Below, piece after piece: positions 9,540 through 18,478 of a stretch of 64,000 nucleotides of DNA. The notes beneath the pieces were generated by a model, which saw nothing but the letters and a program-made list of their open reading frames with translations, did not search any database and was not told the DNA's origin. The translations under genes and the position numbers were made by a program. How positions within the stretch are numbered: the first letter of the stretch is position 1; each line of letters starts with the position of its first letter. Origin of the DNA: an uncultured Pseudomonadota bacterium (lineage in GTDB: Bacteria > Pseudomonadota > Gammaproteobacteria > Methylococcales > Methylomonadaceae); NCBI GenBank assembly GCA_903834465.1, contig CAILJB010000076.1:1-64000 (forward strand), written 5' to 3'.

Positions 9540-10571
9540 ATGTCATTTTATCCACCTGCCAATCATCACACGTTGATTGGTGCATTTAGCTTGGCAATGA
9601 TTTGTTTTACGCTGCCGTCGTTTGCTGATAATGAAGCGTCGTGGCTGGATGCAATTACGCTTTCAGGTTATGCGAAATTAAAAGTAAGTTCACCAAATAA
9701 TGCGCCAACATCCGTTAATTTGGATGATGTGAGTTTGTTTGTATCGGGTAAATTCAATCGTTGGTTTAATCCTTTCTTAGAAGTCGAAGCCTATAATATC
9801 CCGCTTTGGGAAGAAGGACACGGCGCACAATTCAATAGCGCACAATTGATTGTTGAACGGATGTATAACGATATTGAAATAACGGACAATGACACGCTTC
9901 GCACGGGCAAATTTTTAGCACCGATTAACCATTGGAATATTGTTCATGCCGCACCACTTGTGTGGACAACAAATCGACCTTTAACGTCATCCTATTCGCG
10001 TGCTAATTACATTACCGGTGCGAACATTCGTCACGATTTTGATGTGTTGACGGGTCATGCACTTGAAGTTTATGTGCAACCCGTCGACGATTTTAACCAC
10101 AAACCCACAACCGAACATGAACGACATTATTTAACTGTCGCGGGGGCGCGTTGGATTACACACGAAGATTTAGATTATTACTTTGCCGTTTCTTTTCAAG
10201 ACGCGGAAGTTGAACATAATGTCGAACATCGAGATTCTGTTGGCATTGATGGTAATTGGCAAAATAAATGGTTTGAATTAGAAAGCGAATTTGTATTTAC
10301 GCATGTTGCGACAAATCAATTGCATTATCACAATCAAGACTGGGGCGGTTATGTGCAAATGGCTGTGCCGCTGGTCGAACATTTTAATTTGATTACGCGC
10401 TACGAACATTTTGAATTTGCGAACCAATTGGCGGCATCAAATACCGCGTTAGGGGGGGTGGTGTACCGTCCTATGCCACGTTTATCGTTTAAAGTCGAAT
10501 GGCAACAAACTGAAGGCAGTGTTTTTAATAATCAAACAGGGCTTTATAGTTCTATTGCGGTGTTATTCTAA
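9540..10571 (+). CDS. Outer-membrane beta-barrel (porin-like) protein
   Basis: The 343-residue product has a signal peptide (hydrophobic core IGAFSLAMICFTLPSFA, cleavage before DNEAS) and then alternating polar/hydrophobic strands rich in aromatic residues, ending in Phe (SSIAVLF), as in outer-membrane barrels. Segments such as LTRYEHF-like ITRYEHFEF and VVYRPMPRLSFKVEWQQ are strand-like. I do not recognise a named porin. Its stop overlaps the next start by one base (TAATG), making it the first gene of a four-gene operon with a periplasmic binding protein, a histidine kinase and a PLP-fold enzyme. A role in uptake or sensing of one ligand with these partners is inferred. Confidence 0.75.
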   Translation: MSFYPPANHHTLIGAFSLAMICFTLPSFADNEASWLDAITLSGYAKLKVSSPNNAPTSVNLDDVSLFVSGKFNRWFNPFLEVEAYNIPLWEEGHGAQFNSAQLIVERMYNDIEITDNDTLRTGKFLAPINHWNIVHAAPLVWTTNRPLTSSYSRANYITGANIRHDFDVLTGHALEVYVQPVDDFNHKPTTEHERHYLTVAGARWITHEDLDYYFAVSFQDAEVEHNVEHRDSVGIDGNWQNKWFELESEFVFTHVATNQLHYHNQDWGGYVQMAVPLVEHFNLITRYEHFEFANQLAASNTALGGVVYRPMPRLSFKVEWQQTEGSVFNNQTGLYSSIAVLF

Positions 10572-10996
10572 TGAAAGAGTTGATTATTTTAGGATTAGCC
10601 GCAGCGTTAATGCCGTTTTCAAGCGCAGAAGCGGATTTGTATATTATTGGTAATAAAGATTTGCCAACCTCACAACTTGAAAAAAGTGATATTGCGGCAA
10701 TTTATTTGTTGAAGAAAAAACACTGGGAAAATGGCGACGATATTATGCCTATCAATCTACCTGCCCAAGCGGATGCACGAACACATTTTACCGCGCAAAT
10801 TTTTGATAGTACGCCGGAAAAATTGGGCAGTTATTGGGATAAAATGCTATTTAAAGGCGAAACGCCGCCGGTTACGCAAAACTCTGAGCAAGCGGTGATT
10901 ATGTTTGTGGAACGCATTAAAGGCGCAATTGGCTATGTGGAAACAAAACCACAAAGTTCACAAATCAAAATTCTGCAACAATTTTCAACGAAGTAA
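10571..10996 (+). CDS. PstS-like periplasmic substrate-binding domain protein
   Basis: This 141-residue exported protein (signal peptide MKELIILGLAAALMPFSSAEA) resembles short phosphate-ABC-type binding domains: LPTSQLEKSDIAAIYLLKKKHWENGDDIMPINLP and the late segment VERIKGAIGYVETKPQ are typical of that fold. It is half the size of a true PstS and no ABC permease or ATPase genes are nearby, so transport is unlikely. Proteins like this occur beside sensor kinases, and here the kinase gene follows after 13 bases; a role as a periplasmic ligand-sensing partner is an inference. Confidence 0.72.
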   Translation: MKELIILGLAAALMPFSSAEADLYIIGNKDLPTSQLEKSDIAAIYLLKKKHWENGDDIMPINLPAQADARTHFTAQIFDSTPEKLGSYWDKMLFKGETPPVTQNSEQAVIMFVERIKGAIGYVETKPQSSQIKILQQFSTK

Positions 10997-11009
10997 TTTG
11001 GATAATTTC

Positions 11010-12926
11010 ATGTCACGTTTTTCGCTTTCTGTTCGTTTAACGCTGTTTTTTAGTTTTATCGTATTACTCGTAACCACGACGTTAAGCGCGGTAGTTTTTC
11101 ATCAATTTGGCGAAAAAATCAATCAACAAATTAGCCGCAATTTAACAGATATTGCCGATCACAAAGCCGCAGAAATCAATAACGTTCTGTTATTTGAACG
11201 TACAAATCTACTGTCATGGCGAGCTTCATCTGTCATGCTAGATGTAGTAGTGGATGATTTAGATAAACGCATTAACACGGAACTTAAAAATCTTAAACAG
11301 TATTATCACTTAAAAGGTGATTTATATGTATTCAATGCCAGCGGTGTGTTGATTGCATCGACGCAGCCGAATGTGTTAAAAACAAAATTGCCTGAGGCGT
11401 GGCAAACACAAAAAGATTATCAATTTATTTTTAAACATGAAGTTCCGTTCATTAAAGGCAATGTCGTTGCTCACGTCACGGCATTAAAACCGCCGCAACT
11501 AAAAATGCAAGGCTATTTAGTCATCACGCATTCGTGGGATGATATTATGAAGATGCTTGCGCCAACAGACAGTAATTTTGCCTTGCGTAAATCCAGTGAA
11601 CTTAATGCGGAACTGTTTACCGCAGAGGGCGTGGAATCAATCACATTGGGCGATGATTTTACTGAGCATCCGGTGTGGATTTTTAATCAAGAAAGTTATT
11701 TAGGTTCGATTTCAAAACCGATGATTGTGGGCGATTTTAATTTTCAAGTTGCAGCATTTATGCCTGAAAAATTAGCGCAAGAACCGTTGTTAGAACTTAC
11801 GAAAAATTTGTTGATTGCCGCGATTTTTGTTGGCATTCCGATGATAGTGTTGGTGAGTTTACTTAGTCATCATTTTGTCACACCGATTAAAAAATTGACT
11901 GCTACCATACGCGCTATTGAAGATTCGAATGATTTATCAATTCAAGTGCCAGTGTCAGGTAATGATGAGGTCGCGGATTTAGGCGATGCGTTTAATCGCA
12001 TGACGACGCGATTGAGTGAATTGTTTCATAAATGTTCAATCGTCGAAAAAGAATTAGAAGATTTAAATGCAAATTTAGAACATCAAGTCATTGAACGCAC
12101 CGCGCAGTTGCAAGAAACCTTGCAACAACTTAAATCGACGCAAACACAATTAGTTCAATCCGAAAAAATGGCTTCATTAGGACAATTAGTTGCTGGTATC
12201 GCGCATGAAATCAATAATCCTATCGGTGCTATTTACGCTAATATGCCGCCTTTAGAAGAGTATATCGGAGACATTGAAGGAACAGTTGAGTTTGCTCAAA
12301 GTTGTTTAGATGAGACGGGCGCACAAAAATTAGATGAACACATGACACAAATTGATTACACGTTTGTGATTGAAGATTTAGCGCAATTACTAAATAGTCA
12401 AAAACAAGCCGCTGATCGCATTCGTAACATTGTTTTATCGTTGCGGAATTTTTCGCGTTTAGATCAAGGTGATATTAAAACCGTGCGTCTCGAAGAAGGT
12501 TTGGATTCAACCCTGCAAATGTTGCATCACAATTATAAAAATCGCATTACCGTCGAAAAAGATTACGCACTCAATGACATGGTGGAATGCTATGCAGGTG
12601 AAATAAATCAAGTCTTTATGAACATTTTAGCAAATGCAATTCAAGCTATGCCCGACAAAGGTAGCATCATCATCACGACGGCGAAAGTAAATGAACAGGC
12701 GGTGATTAGCATCGCCGATACAGGCATAGGTATGAGTGCAGAAGTGAAAGAAAAAATTTTTGATCCATTTTTTACCACTAAAGATGTTGGCGAAGGCACA
12801 GGTTTAGGCTTGTCTATTTCTTACGGCATTATCGAAAAACACCACGGCACGTTAACGGTTGAATCTGAATTGAATCACGGGACGCGCTTTATTATTGCTA
12901 TTCCACTTCAAATCACGCCGGTTTAA
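11010..12926 (+). CDS. Membrane sensor histidine kinase with HAMP domain
   Basis: The 638-residue protein has TM1 at about residues 9-30, a periplasmic sensor region of about 235 residues, TM2 near 266-288, a HAMP domain, a coiled coil ([20 protein letters not shown]) and a HisKA/HATPase core. The phosphoacceptor is His399 in [11 protein letters not shown]; the N box is [10 protein letters not shown], with DTGIGM, FDPFFTT and GTGLGLSI following. ATG 11010 was chosen over an upstream frame opening at 10905 because the earlier start would lie inside the preceding gene and would put soluble residues before TM1. No response regulator gene is adjacent. The stop overlaps the next start by one base. 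Confidence 0.92.
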   Translation: MSRFSLSVRLTLFFSFIVLLVTTTLSAVVFHQFGEKINQQISRNLTDIADHKAAEINNVLLFERTNLLSWRASSVMLDVVVDDLDKRINTELKNLKQYYHLKGDLYVFNASGVLIASTQPNVLKTKLPEAWQTQKDYQFIFKHEVPFIKGNVVAHVTALKPPQLKMQGYLVITHSWDDIMKMLAPTDSNFALRKSSELNAELFTAEGVESITLGDDFTEHPVWIFNQESYLGSISKPMIVGDFNFQVAAFMPEKLAQEPLLELTKNLLIAAIFVGIPMIVLVSLLSHHFVTPIKKLTATIRAIEDSNDLSIQVPVSGNDEVADLGDAFNRMTTRLSELFHKCSIVEKELEDLNANLEHQVIERTAQLQETLQQLKSTQTQLVQSEKMASLGQLVAGIAHEINNPIGAIYANMPPLEEYIGDIEGTVEFAQSCLDETGAQKLDEHMTQIDYTFVIEDLAQLLNSQKQAADRIRNIVLSLRNFSRLDQGDIKTVRLEEGLDSTLQMLHHNYKNRITVEKDYALNDMVECYAGEINQVFMNILANAIQAMPDKGSIIITTAKVNEQAVISIADTGIGMSAEVKEKIFDPFFTTKDVGEGTGLGLSISYGIIEKHHGTLTVESELNHGTRFIIAIPLQITPV

Positions 12927-14236
12927 TGAATTTAGATTTTAATTCTACTGCCCAATTACTTATTTCGGGCGGCGACGAACGACTGGCATTAAATGCTTAT
13001 GGCGTGAACAAATACGGTTGTGCGCCTGCGCCAGACGATACCTTGTTATCGTTTAGTTCTTCGACGGCATCGACTATTTCGTCTGAAAGTTTTGCTATCG
13101 CTGACGCATTACGGTCACGATTAGCCTGTGAGTTTGAAACCACATCATCCAAACAAATTTATGTTCAAGAAGTCATGCGCCAAAAAAACGAATGGCGTGA
13201 ATTGATTGGTTTGGCGGCAGAAACCCGTTTGATTTTTTCACCGTCTGGCACGGACGTTCATGCTCTGATAGCAAATCAGGTTGCACCGAATACCCTGATT
13301 ATTATGGTGGAAGGTAATGAGACTGGAAGTGGTGTGAGTGCGGCGTTAGAGCAGGGAAATGGTGTTGAAGTTGTAACGATTCCATTACGTTTATTTGATG
13401 GTTTGCCACGTTTGATTGAGGAAATCGACACTGAAATTATTTCGCACGTTGAACGCGGCATTTCGCAACAACGCGACGTACTTTTGATTTTAGTTGACCA
13501 ATCTAAAACCGGCATGATTGCGCCTAGTCCGCATTGTGCGGTGCAATTGAAAACTAAATACGCAGAGCAACTCAATGTGTTAGTCGATGCGTGTCAATTT
13601 CGATTTTCGGCGATTACATTGAATGCTTATTTGCAACAGGGTTTTATGGTTGCCGTAACAGGATCAAAGTTTTTAGCCGCGCCATCTTTTTCAGCAATAT
13701 TATTGTTACCGGCTGGATTAAACGCATTTGCTAATGTCTTAGAAGAACCAATAAATTGGGGCTTATTACTTCGCATGGAAGTGGCATTGGTAGAATATCG
13801 GGCATTTTGCATTTTAACAGACTTACAAATTAGCACGGTAATGAATGATTTTTCTGTTGCTGTGCAAAATTATTTAACCGCTTCGCCATATTTTGAATCT
13901 TTATCAGTGCCGGCGTTAAATCGTGGGGATTTAATCAAAACGGCAAATTGGGACAATTTGCCAACTATTTTTCCTTTCGTGCTTTATCGCGACAATAAAC
14001 CGCTTTCACGTTCTGAAACGTTAGCGTGTTATCAATATTTACCATTGCAAAATCCACGCTGTCAAATTGGTCAGCCCGTCGCGTGCGGACAACGTGATAA
14101 CGTGGAAATTAGTGCATTACGTTTGTGTTTAAGTTCGCGTTTGATTGTTGACGCTGCTCGTAGCGAGCAGCACCGACAAATGTGTATTCAAAATGCACTA
14201 CGCGTTTTAGCAACACTGGAAACGTTAGTCGGGTAA
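12926..14236 (+). CDS. PLP-dependent fold type I enzyme, aminotransferase-like, function unknown
   Basis: The 436-residue cytoplasmic protein shows the outline of a class V-like PLP enzyme: a phosphate-binding turn region (FSPSGTDVHAL), a gly-rich segment (GNETGSGVSAAL), an Asp in VLVDACQF that would contact the pyridine nitrogen, and a probable Schiff-base Lys in VTGSKFLAAPSF. I cannot name a substrate. Its coupling to a porin, a binding protein and a sensor kinase is odd for an enzyme and suggests a common ligand or a signalling accessory role. The gene ends 12 bases inside the convergent triosephosphate isomerase gene. A gctgctcg-tag-cgagcagc inverted repeat (14153-14171) lies inside the coding region. 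Confidence 0.7.
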   Translation: MNLDFNSTAQLLISGGDERLALNAYGVNKYGCAPAPDDTLLSFSSSTASTISSESFAIADALRSRLACEFETTSSKQIYVQEVMRQKNEWRELIGLAAETRLIFSPSGTDVHALIANQVAPNTLIIMVEGNETGSGVSAALEQGNGVEVVTIPLRLFDGLPRLIEEIDTEIISHVERGISQQRDVLLILVDQSKTGMIAPSPHCAVQLKTKYAEQLNVLVDACQFRFSAITLNAYLQQGFMVAVTGSKFLAAPSFSAILLLPAGLNAFANVLEEPINWGLLLRMEVALVEYRAFCILTDLQISTVMNDFSVAVQNYLTASPYFESLSVPALNRGDLIKTANWDNLPTIFPFVLYRDNKPLSRSETLACYQYLPLQNPRCQIGQPVACGQRDNVEISALRLCLSSRLIVDAARSEQHRQMCIQNALRVLATLETLVG

Positions 14237-15307
14237 ACCAAAACGAATAATCTTGGCAAAATCTGTCGCATTCAAACTCGCACCACCCACTAATGCGCCA
14301 TCCACGCCTGCTAATTGCATCATTGACGCGATATTATCGGGCTTAACATTACCGCCGTATAAAATACGAACCCGCGCCGCGACTTGTTCGCCATATAAAT
14401 CCATGAGTAAATTACGAATAAAATCGTGAACTTCGGCAATTTTATCTAACGGCGCGGCTTTTGCGCCTTCACCAATCGCCCAAATCGGTTCATAAGCAAT
14501 AATGATTTCCGGCATGGTTGGACGTGCTACACCTTCTAACCCCATGCGAATTTGCCGCTCTAATAAATTAAACGTTTCACGCGCAAGATGGGCTTCGCGA
14601 TTTTCACCACAACAAAAAATGACTTGTAAACCATTCGCTAACGCCGCTTGCACTTTGCGTTGAATCGCATCATCACTTTCCCCCGCGCGTTCATTTAATT
14701 CGGCTTCTAAAAACGAGGCTAATCCGGTCAAGATATGGCTATTTTTGTCATCAAGCAAATGTTCAATCGTGGTTAATACTTGTGGATCATGATTTTCACG
14801 TTGTTTGAGACGGGCGAGTGTGTGCGTTAAAAAATCTTTTGATAAACGCCGCGCCACGCTAGAACTAAACCCAAAATATTTCCCTAAATTCGCACGTCTA
14901 TCAGAATGCCCCACAATCACGCGATCCACGCCAATTGCAGCTAACATATCGGCAGAAATTTCACCGGTAAACGCGCCTTTTGATTCAAAAAATGTATCTT
15001 GTGCCAGCAAAAAAACATTGCGCCCAATGCCGTATTCACGCCGTAAAAAATCGGGTTCAATATAATCGGCAAGTGTCGATAAACCCGTGAACGGAGGCGC
15101 AAAACCCATATCGACATCTTTAATATCCCGACACAAATCAAAAATACGCGCCGCCAATGCTACGCCTGCACGCGGAATTAAATTCATTTTCCAATTACCC
15201 GCCAAAAATGGACGAATCGCACTCGGATCGCCGTGTTCAGCAGGAATTTTGCGCCACTGATTTGCGGTGCGGTGACGATAATAATTACGATAAGTGGGTG
15301 AGTTCAT
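14225..15307 (-). CDS. tpiA: Enlarged triosephosphate isomerase
   Basis: The 360-residue protein is a triosephosphate isomerase, which interconverts dihydroxyacetone phosphate and glyceraldehyde 3-phosphate. The three active-site motifs are intact: GNWKMN (Lys), IVGHSDRR (His; usually HSERR) and AYEPIWAIGEG (catalytic Glu; usually AIGTG). The C-terminal phosphate loop ILYGGNVKP and ALVGGASL are normal. It is about 110 residues longer than the usual 250: some 40 extra at the N-terminus and about 60-70 inserted between the active-site His loop and IFCCGEN, including DPQVLTTIEHLLDD. Start ATG 15307 follows alignment with the conserved core; an upstream in-frame codon at 15367 is less likely. Another TIM gene may exist elsewhere. 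Confidence 0.87.
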   Translation of the reverse strand: MNSPTYRNYYRHRTANQWRKIPAEHGDPSAIRPFLAGNWKMNLIPRAGVALAARIFDLCRDIKDVDMGFAPPFTGLSTLADYIEPDFLRREYGIGRNVFLLAQDTFFESKGAFTGEISADMLAAIGVDRVIVGHSDRRANLGKYFGFSSSVARRLSKDFLTHTLARLKQRENHDPQVLTTIEHLLDDKNSHILTGLASFLEAELNERAGESDDAIQRKVQAALANGLQVIFCCGENREAHLARETFNLLERQIRMGLEGVARPTMPEIIIAYEPIWAIGEGAKAAPLDKIAEVHDFIRNLLMDLYGEQVAARVRILYGGNVKPDNIASMMQLAGVDGALVGGASLNATDFAKIIRFGLPD

Positions 15308-15317
15308 TGCGTGACCT

Positions 15318-15348
15318 TTGCTTTTCACTAAAAGTGCGATGCTATAAT
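15318..15348 (+). promoter_or_regulatory. Putative extended -10 promoter for the flavin reductase operon
   Basis: TGCTATAAT (15340-15348) is an extended -10 with a perfect TATAAT hexamer; TTGCTT at 15318-15323 could serve as a weak -35 with 19-base spacing. It lies about 37 bases before the flavin reductase ATG. Confidence 0.55.
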
Positions 15349-15385
15349 GCTTCAGTAAATTAACCAAATTATTGAAGGATTACCA

Positions 15386-15889
15386 ATGACCATTAGTGCA
15401 TCAGAATTTAAACAAGCCATGCAACACTGGGCAAGTGGCGTGACGGTTGTTACCACGCATTCACAGCAATTCGGTTTGCAAGGCATGACCGTGTCCGCCT
15501 TTTCTAGCGTTTCGGCTGAACCACCTCTTATTTTGTGTTGCTTAAATGGGGCGGCGGATACGATGAAAGGCATTGATGCAAGTCAAAGTTTTGCCGTAAA
15601 TGTGTTAGCACAAACACAGCAAAATGTGTCGAATCAATTTGCCGGCGGGTGCAGTCAAGAAGAGCGGTTTGCTTATCATGCGTGGCATACTGCTGTGACG
15701 GGTGCGCCCTTATTAAGTGAAAGTTTGATGTCACTGGATTGTAAATTAGTTGAAAAAGTGCAGGCGGGGTCGCATTGGATTTTGATTGGTGAAGTGCAAG
15801 CCAGCGAATCGCGTAGCGGCGAACCATTATTGTATTATCGAGCAGGCTATCATGGGTTGGCGACCGCTGACGATATAAATGCTATGTAA
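15386..15889 (+). CDS. Flavin reductase family protein (FMN-binding)
   Basis: The 167-residue protein matches the flavin reductase domain (HpaC/RutF-like): FKQAMQHWASGVTVVTT at the N-terminus, GMTVSAFSSVSAEPPLILCC in the flavin site, SFAVNVLAQTQQ and the C-terminal LLYYRAGYHG. Such proteins reduce FMN or FAD with NAD(P)H for a partner monooxygenase, or bind FMN as redox proteins. No flavin monooxygenase is nearby, so the partner is unknown. It is directly followed (stop then GTG) by the zinc-ribbon gene and the GspE/PilB-like gene, forming one likely transcript. Confidence 0.9.
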   Translation: MTISASEFKQAMQHWASGVTVVTTHSQQFGLQGMTVSAFSSVSAEPPLILCCLNGAADTMKGIDASQSFAVNVLAQTQQNVSNQFAGGCSQEERFAYHAWHTAVTGAPLLSESLMSLDCKLVEKVQAGSHWILIGEVQASESRSGEPLLYYRAGYHGLATADDINAM

Positions 15890-16189
15890 GTGCCAGTTAT
15901 GACCTGTCAACATACCAATCCCGTAGGTTATCTTTTTTGTAGCACTTGTGGACAATCTTTAAAATATCAACGATGTTGGTGTGGTTTCGTGTGCGCGGAA
16001 GAGGCGTTATATTGTGGACGGTGCGGACATTCTTTTGTGCTACAAAATGTGGACGAAGATTTGACTATCGAGAATGCACTGGAACGACGTTATGATTTGG
16101 ATTTATTAGTCAAATTGGCGGGCGTAGCCCATAAAGATAAAACGACCAATATAGTTGATGAATCGAATATTAAAAAAGGCAATAAGTAA
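15890..16189 (+). CDS. Small double zinc-ribbon protein
   Basis: The 99-residue protein carries paired cysteine motifs: CQHT..CSTC, then CWCGFVC and CGRCG, consistent with two zinc ribbons in the first 50 residues, followed by a polar tail (NALERRYDLDLLVKLAGVAHKD). Translation may begin at GTG 15890 directly after the previous stop, or at ATG 15899. Its stop overlaps the GspE/PilB-like start (TAATG). I do not know a function; tight coupling to a secretion-type ATPase suggests they act together. Confidence 0.72.
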   Translation: MPVMTCQHTNPVGYLFCSTCGQSLKYQRCWCGFVCAEEALYCGRCGHSFVLQNVDEDLTIENALERRYDLDLLVKLAGVAHKDKTTNIVDESNIKKGNK

Positions 16190-17865
16190 TGAAGCTCACG
16201 CACGAGATTTGTAGGCAATTTTATAAAAAAGCTGGCATTCTCGAAGAAACTATTAAAATTATAGCCAAAGAATCTGAAGGTAATGCTTATACGTTTGCTG
16301 AAATCGCAATTCAACGTGGTTTAGTAGACCGTGATGTGGCAGGTATGATTTTGGGGGACTCAATTGGTGCAACTTATCTGAATTTGTACCAAGCCTCTTT
16401 TCAAGACGACGTATTAGACTTATTGCCGCTGGAATTAGCACAACAATACCAAGCGATTCCCATTCGTCAAATCGGTGCAACACTTACTCTTGCCTGCACT
16501 CGTCCTAAAGATACTAAAGTCCAGTTGGCGTTATCACGAATTATCGATAGACCCATAGAATTAGTGCTATGTTTGCCAGATGAATTAAATGCAGCTTATG
16601 CTTTGCGTTATCAAACTGAAAGTAAAATAAATGAACTTGTACTTTCCTTTGATTTTAAAAAACTAAATACATTATCAATTGAACATTTAGTTGAATTACA
16701 TCCTATTATTGAAATGGCGGATTCGTTGCTGTTACTTGCGATGAAAGAGAATGCCTCGGATATTCACATTGAACCTAAAGAACATGATTGTATCATTCGC
16801 TTTCGAATTGATGGCATTTTAAGCGAACGCTTACGACTGCCGATTGGTCTCATAATACCGTTAACCTCGCGCTATAAAATCATGGCGGATATAAGTCTTG
16901 TTGAACATCGTATTCCTCAAGATGGAAGGATTAGTTTTCAAACATCTTTTAAAACTGTGGACGTACAAGTTTCAACTTTACCGATATTACACGGTGAAAA
17001 AACGGTTATACATTTTTTAGGTTCATTGGCAGAAACTGTGCCGATGAATTTGGATAGACTTAATATTTCAAAAGCTAATCTGCGTACTTTTAAAGAAACG
17101 TTAGCACAACCGAATGGCATTATTTTTATCACAGGTTCTATAGGTTCAGGTAAAAGTACCACGATTTACGCGGCGTTAAATCATATTAACAAACCGAGTA
17201 TCAATATCACTACTATCGAAGATCCGGTGGAATATGAGGTAGAAGGAATCAATCAAGTACAAGTCAATGTTAAAGCAGGACGTGATTTTGCGTCGGTGCT
17301 GCGTTTGATTTTGCACCAAGACCCTGATGTGTTATTAGTTGGCGAGATTCAAGATAAAGAAACCGCGCAAATTATCAGTAAAGCCGCATTAACAGGACGT
17401 TTAGTGCTAAGTACATTGCTCACTAATAATGCCCCGCAAGCCTTAACACGTTTAATTGATATGGGCGTTGAGCGACATGTTGTTGCACCCGCCATTATTG
17501 GCGTATTAGCACAACGTTTGTTACGGCGTTTATGCGAGCATTGCAAAACTGAGCATCAAAATTTGGATGTTGAGTTGTTGCATCGTTATTTTTACTGGAA
17601 AAACCCAGAATTACCCATATTTTACAAACCGGTTGGTTGCCCGCATTGTAATCATAAAGGCTACAAAGGACGCATTGCTATTCATGAGTTTTTAAAGGTT
17701 GACAACACCATACGCGATTATATTTTGCAAGGTCGTAGTTATGACGATATTTGTAATTATGTCTACAGTATTGGCTTTAGAGATTTACGTTTTGATGGTT
17801 TTGTAAAGGCTTTACAAGGTTTTACCAGCTTAGAGGAGGTTATTCGTGTTACGGCAGATAACTAA
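16189..17865 (+). CDS. GspE/PilB-family type II secretion/type IV pilus ATPase, divergent
   Basis: The 558-residue protein has the GspE N-terminal domain and the hexameric secretion ATPase core. Walker A is GSIGSGKSTT (normally GPTGSGKTTT), the Asp box is TIEDPVEYEVEGINQVQV, and Walker B is LLVGEIQDKETA (normally GEIRD). The C-terminal four-Cys zinc site is present (LCEHC and CPHCNHKGYKGR). The His box is altered: TGRLVLSTLLTNNA replaces TGH...TLHTNDA, so both usual histidines are missing. It is the only GspE-type gene in this window, while the gsp cluster at 33-40 kb lacks gspE and gspF. Whether it powers that system, or is a divergent paralogue with another role, is open. Confidence 0.85.
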   Translation: MKLTHEICRQFYKKAGILEETIKIIAKESEGNAYTFAEIAIQRGLVDRDVAGMILGDSIGATYLNLYQASFQDDVLDLLPLELAQQYQAIPIRQIGATLTLACTRPKDTKVQLALSRIIDRPIELVLCLPDELNAAYALRYQTESKINELVLSFDFKKLNTLSIEHLVELHPIIEMADSLLLLAMKENASDIHIEPKEHDCIIRFRIDGILSERLRLPIGLIIPLTSRYKIMADISLVEHRIPQDGRISFQTSFKTVDVQVSTLPILHGEKTVIHFLGSLAETVPMNLDRLNISKANLRTFKETLAQPNGIIFITGSIGSGKSTTIYAALNHINKPSINITTIEDPVEYEVEGINQVQVNVKAGRDFASVLRLILHQDPDVLLVGEIQDKETAQIISKAALTGRLVLSTLLTNNAPQALTRLIDMGVERHVVAPAIIGVLAQRLLRRLCEHCKTEHQNLDVELLHRYFYWKNPELPIFYKPVGCPHCNHKGYKGRIAIHEFLKVDNTIRDYILQGRSYDDICNYVYSIGFRDLRFDGFVKALQGFTSLEEVIRVTADN

Positions 17866-17901
17866 GTTTTAAGGTTTCAAAATGGTTTAATAGTAATGAT
17901 A

Positions 17902-17916
17902 TGTTATATTGTAACA
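17902..17916. promoter_or_regulatory. Putative Zur box upstream of zur
   Basis: TGTTATA-T-TGTAACA fits the gammaproteobacterial Zur consensus core (GTTATANYATAAC) with one mismatch, and extends to an 8-bp inverted repeat at 17899-17919. It lies 38 bases before the zur start, pointing to autoregulation by zinc. Confidence 0.75.
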
Positions 17917-17953
17917 TATAGAAAATTCAATTTAACTGGTTCGCCATTTTTCC

Positions 17954-18412
17954 ATGACTCATTCTCACAATCACACAGCGTGCGTTCAAGTCGCACTCAC
18001 GAATGCCGCACAACTCTGTGCAGAACGTGGCGTGCAACTCACACCGATACGGCAACAAGTTTTAGAACTCATCTGGGCAAATCATCACGCCGTCAAAGCC
18101 TACGATTTACTCGAACGTATCAAACCGCTTCAAAGTGCCGCTAAACCAGCGACGATTTATCGCGCCTTAGATTTTTTGATGGAACAAGGTTTTATTCATC
18201 GTGTCGAAAGTTTGAATGCGTTCATCGGTTGCACAGATTTACGCACCGTTCATGAGCAATTACTTTTGATATGTAAGCAATGCCAGGATGTTGAAGAACG
18301 TCAGGCGAATGCGGTCATGCAAAGTTTAGCGGATGAATTAAAAGAAGCAGGATTCACCGCGCATCATAAGGCTATTGAAATTCACGGAATTTGTCAGAAT
18401 TGCCAGCAATGA
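17954..18412 (+). CDS. zur: Zinc uptake regulator, Fur family
   Basis: The 152-residue protein has a Fur-type winged helix (LTPIRQQVLELIWANHHAVKAYDLL; PATIYRALDFLMEQGFIHRV) and two CxxC pairs (CKQC, CQNC) that form the structural zinc site, plus a His-rich N-terminus (THSHNH). Zur proteins bind Zn(II) and repress zinc-uptake genes. Assignment to Zur rather than Fur rests on the neighbourhood: a Zur-type palindrome in its own promoter, a better one before the next operon, and downstream ZIP, COG0523 and ZnuD-like genes. In E. coli numbering the C-terminal pair is the usual structural motif. Confidence 0.92.
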   Translation: MTHSHNHTACVQVALTNAAQLCAERGVQLTPIRQQVLELIWANHHAVKAYDLLERIKPLQSAAKPATIYRALDFLMEQGFIHRVESLNAFIGCTDLRTVHEQLLLICKQCQDVEERQANAVMQSLADELKEAGFTAHHKAIEIHGICQNCQQ

Positions 18413-18433
18413 AAATTGCGCTTGCCTACCAAG

Positions 18434-18448
18434 TGTTATAATATAACA
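18434..18448. promoter_or_regulatory. Putative Zur box upstream of the zinc-starvation operon
   Basis: TGTTATA-A-TATAACA is a perfect 7-1-7 inverted repeat and a full match to the GTTATANYATAAC Zur core. It lies 30 bases upstream of the first COG0523 GTPase start, where it would overlap the promoter and repress the operon when zinc is sufficient. Confidence 0.85.
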
Positions 18449-18478
18449 TATCAATAAAATTCCTTTCCCTTCAAAACC

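Noticed and set aside
14153-14171. Inverted repeat GCTGCTCG-TAG-CGAGCAGC
   Set aside because: It lies fully inside the PLP-enzyme coding region near its 3' end and has no T-tract; only one copy was noticed, so a REP element or terminator is not supported.
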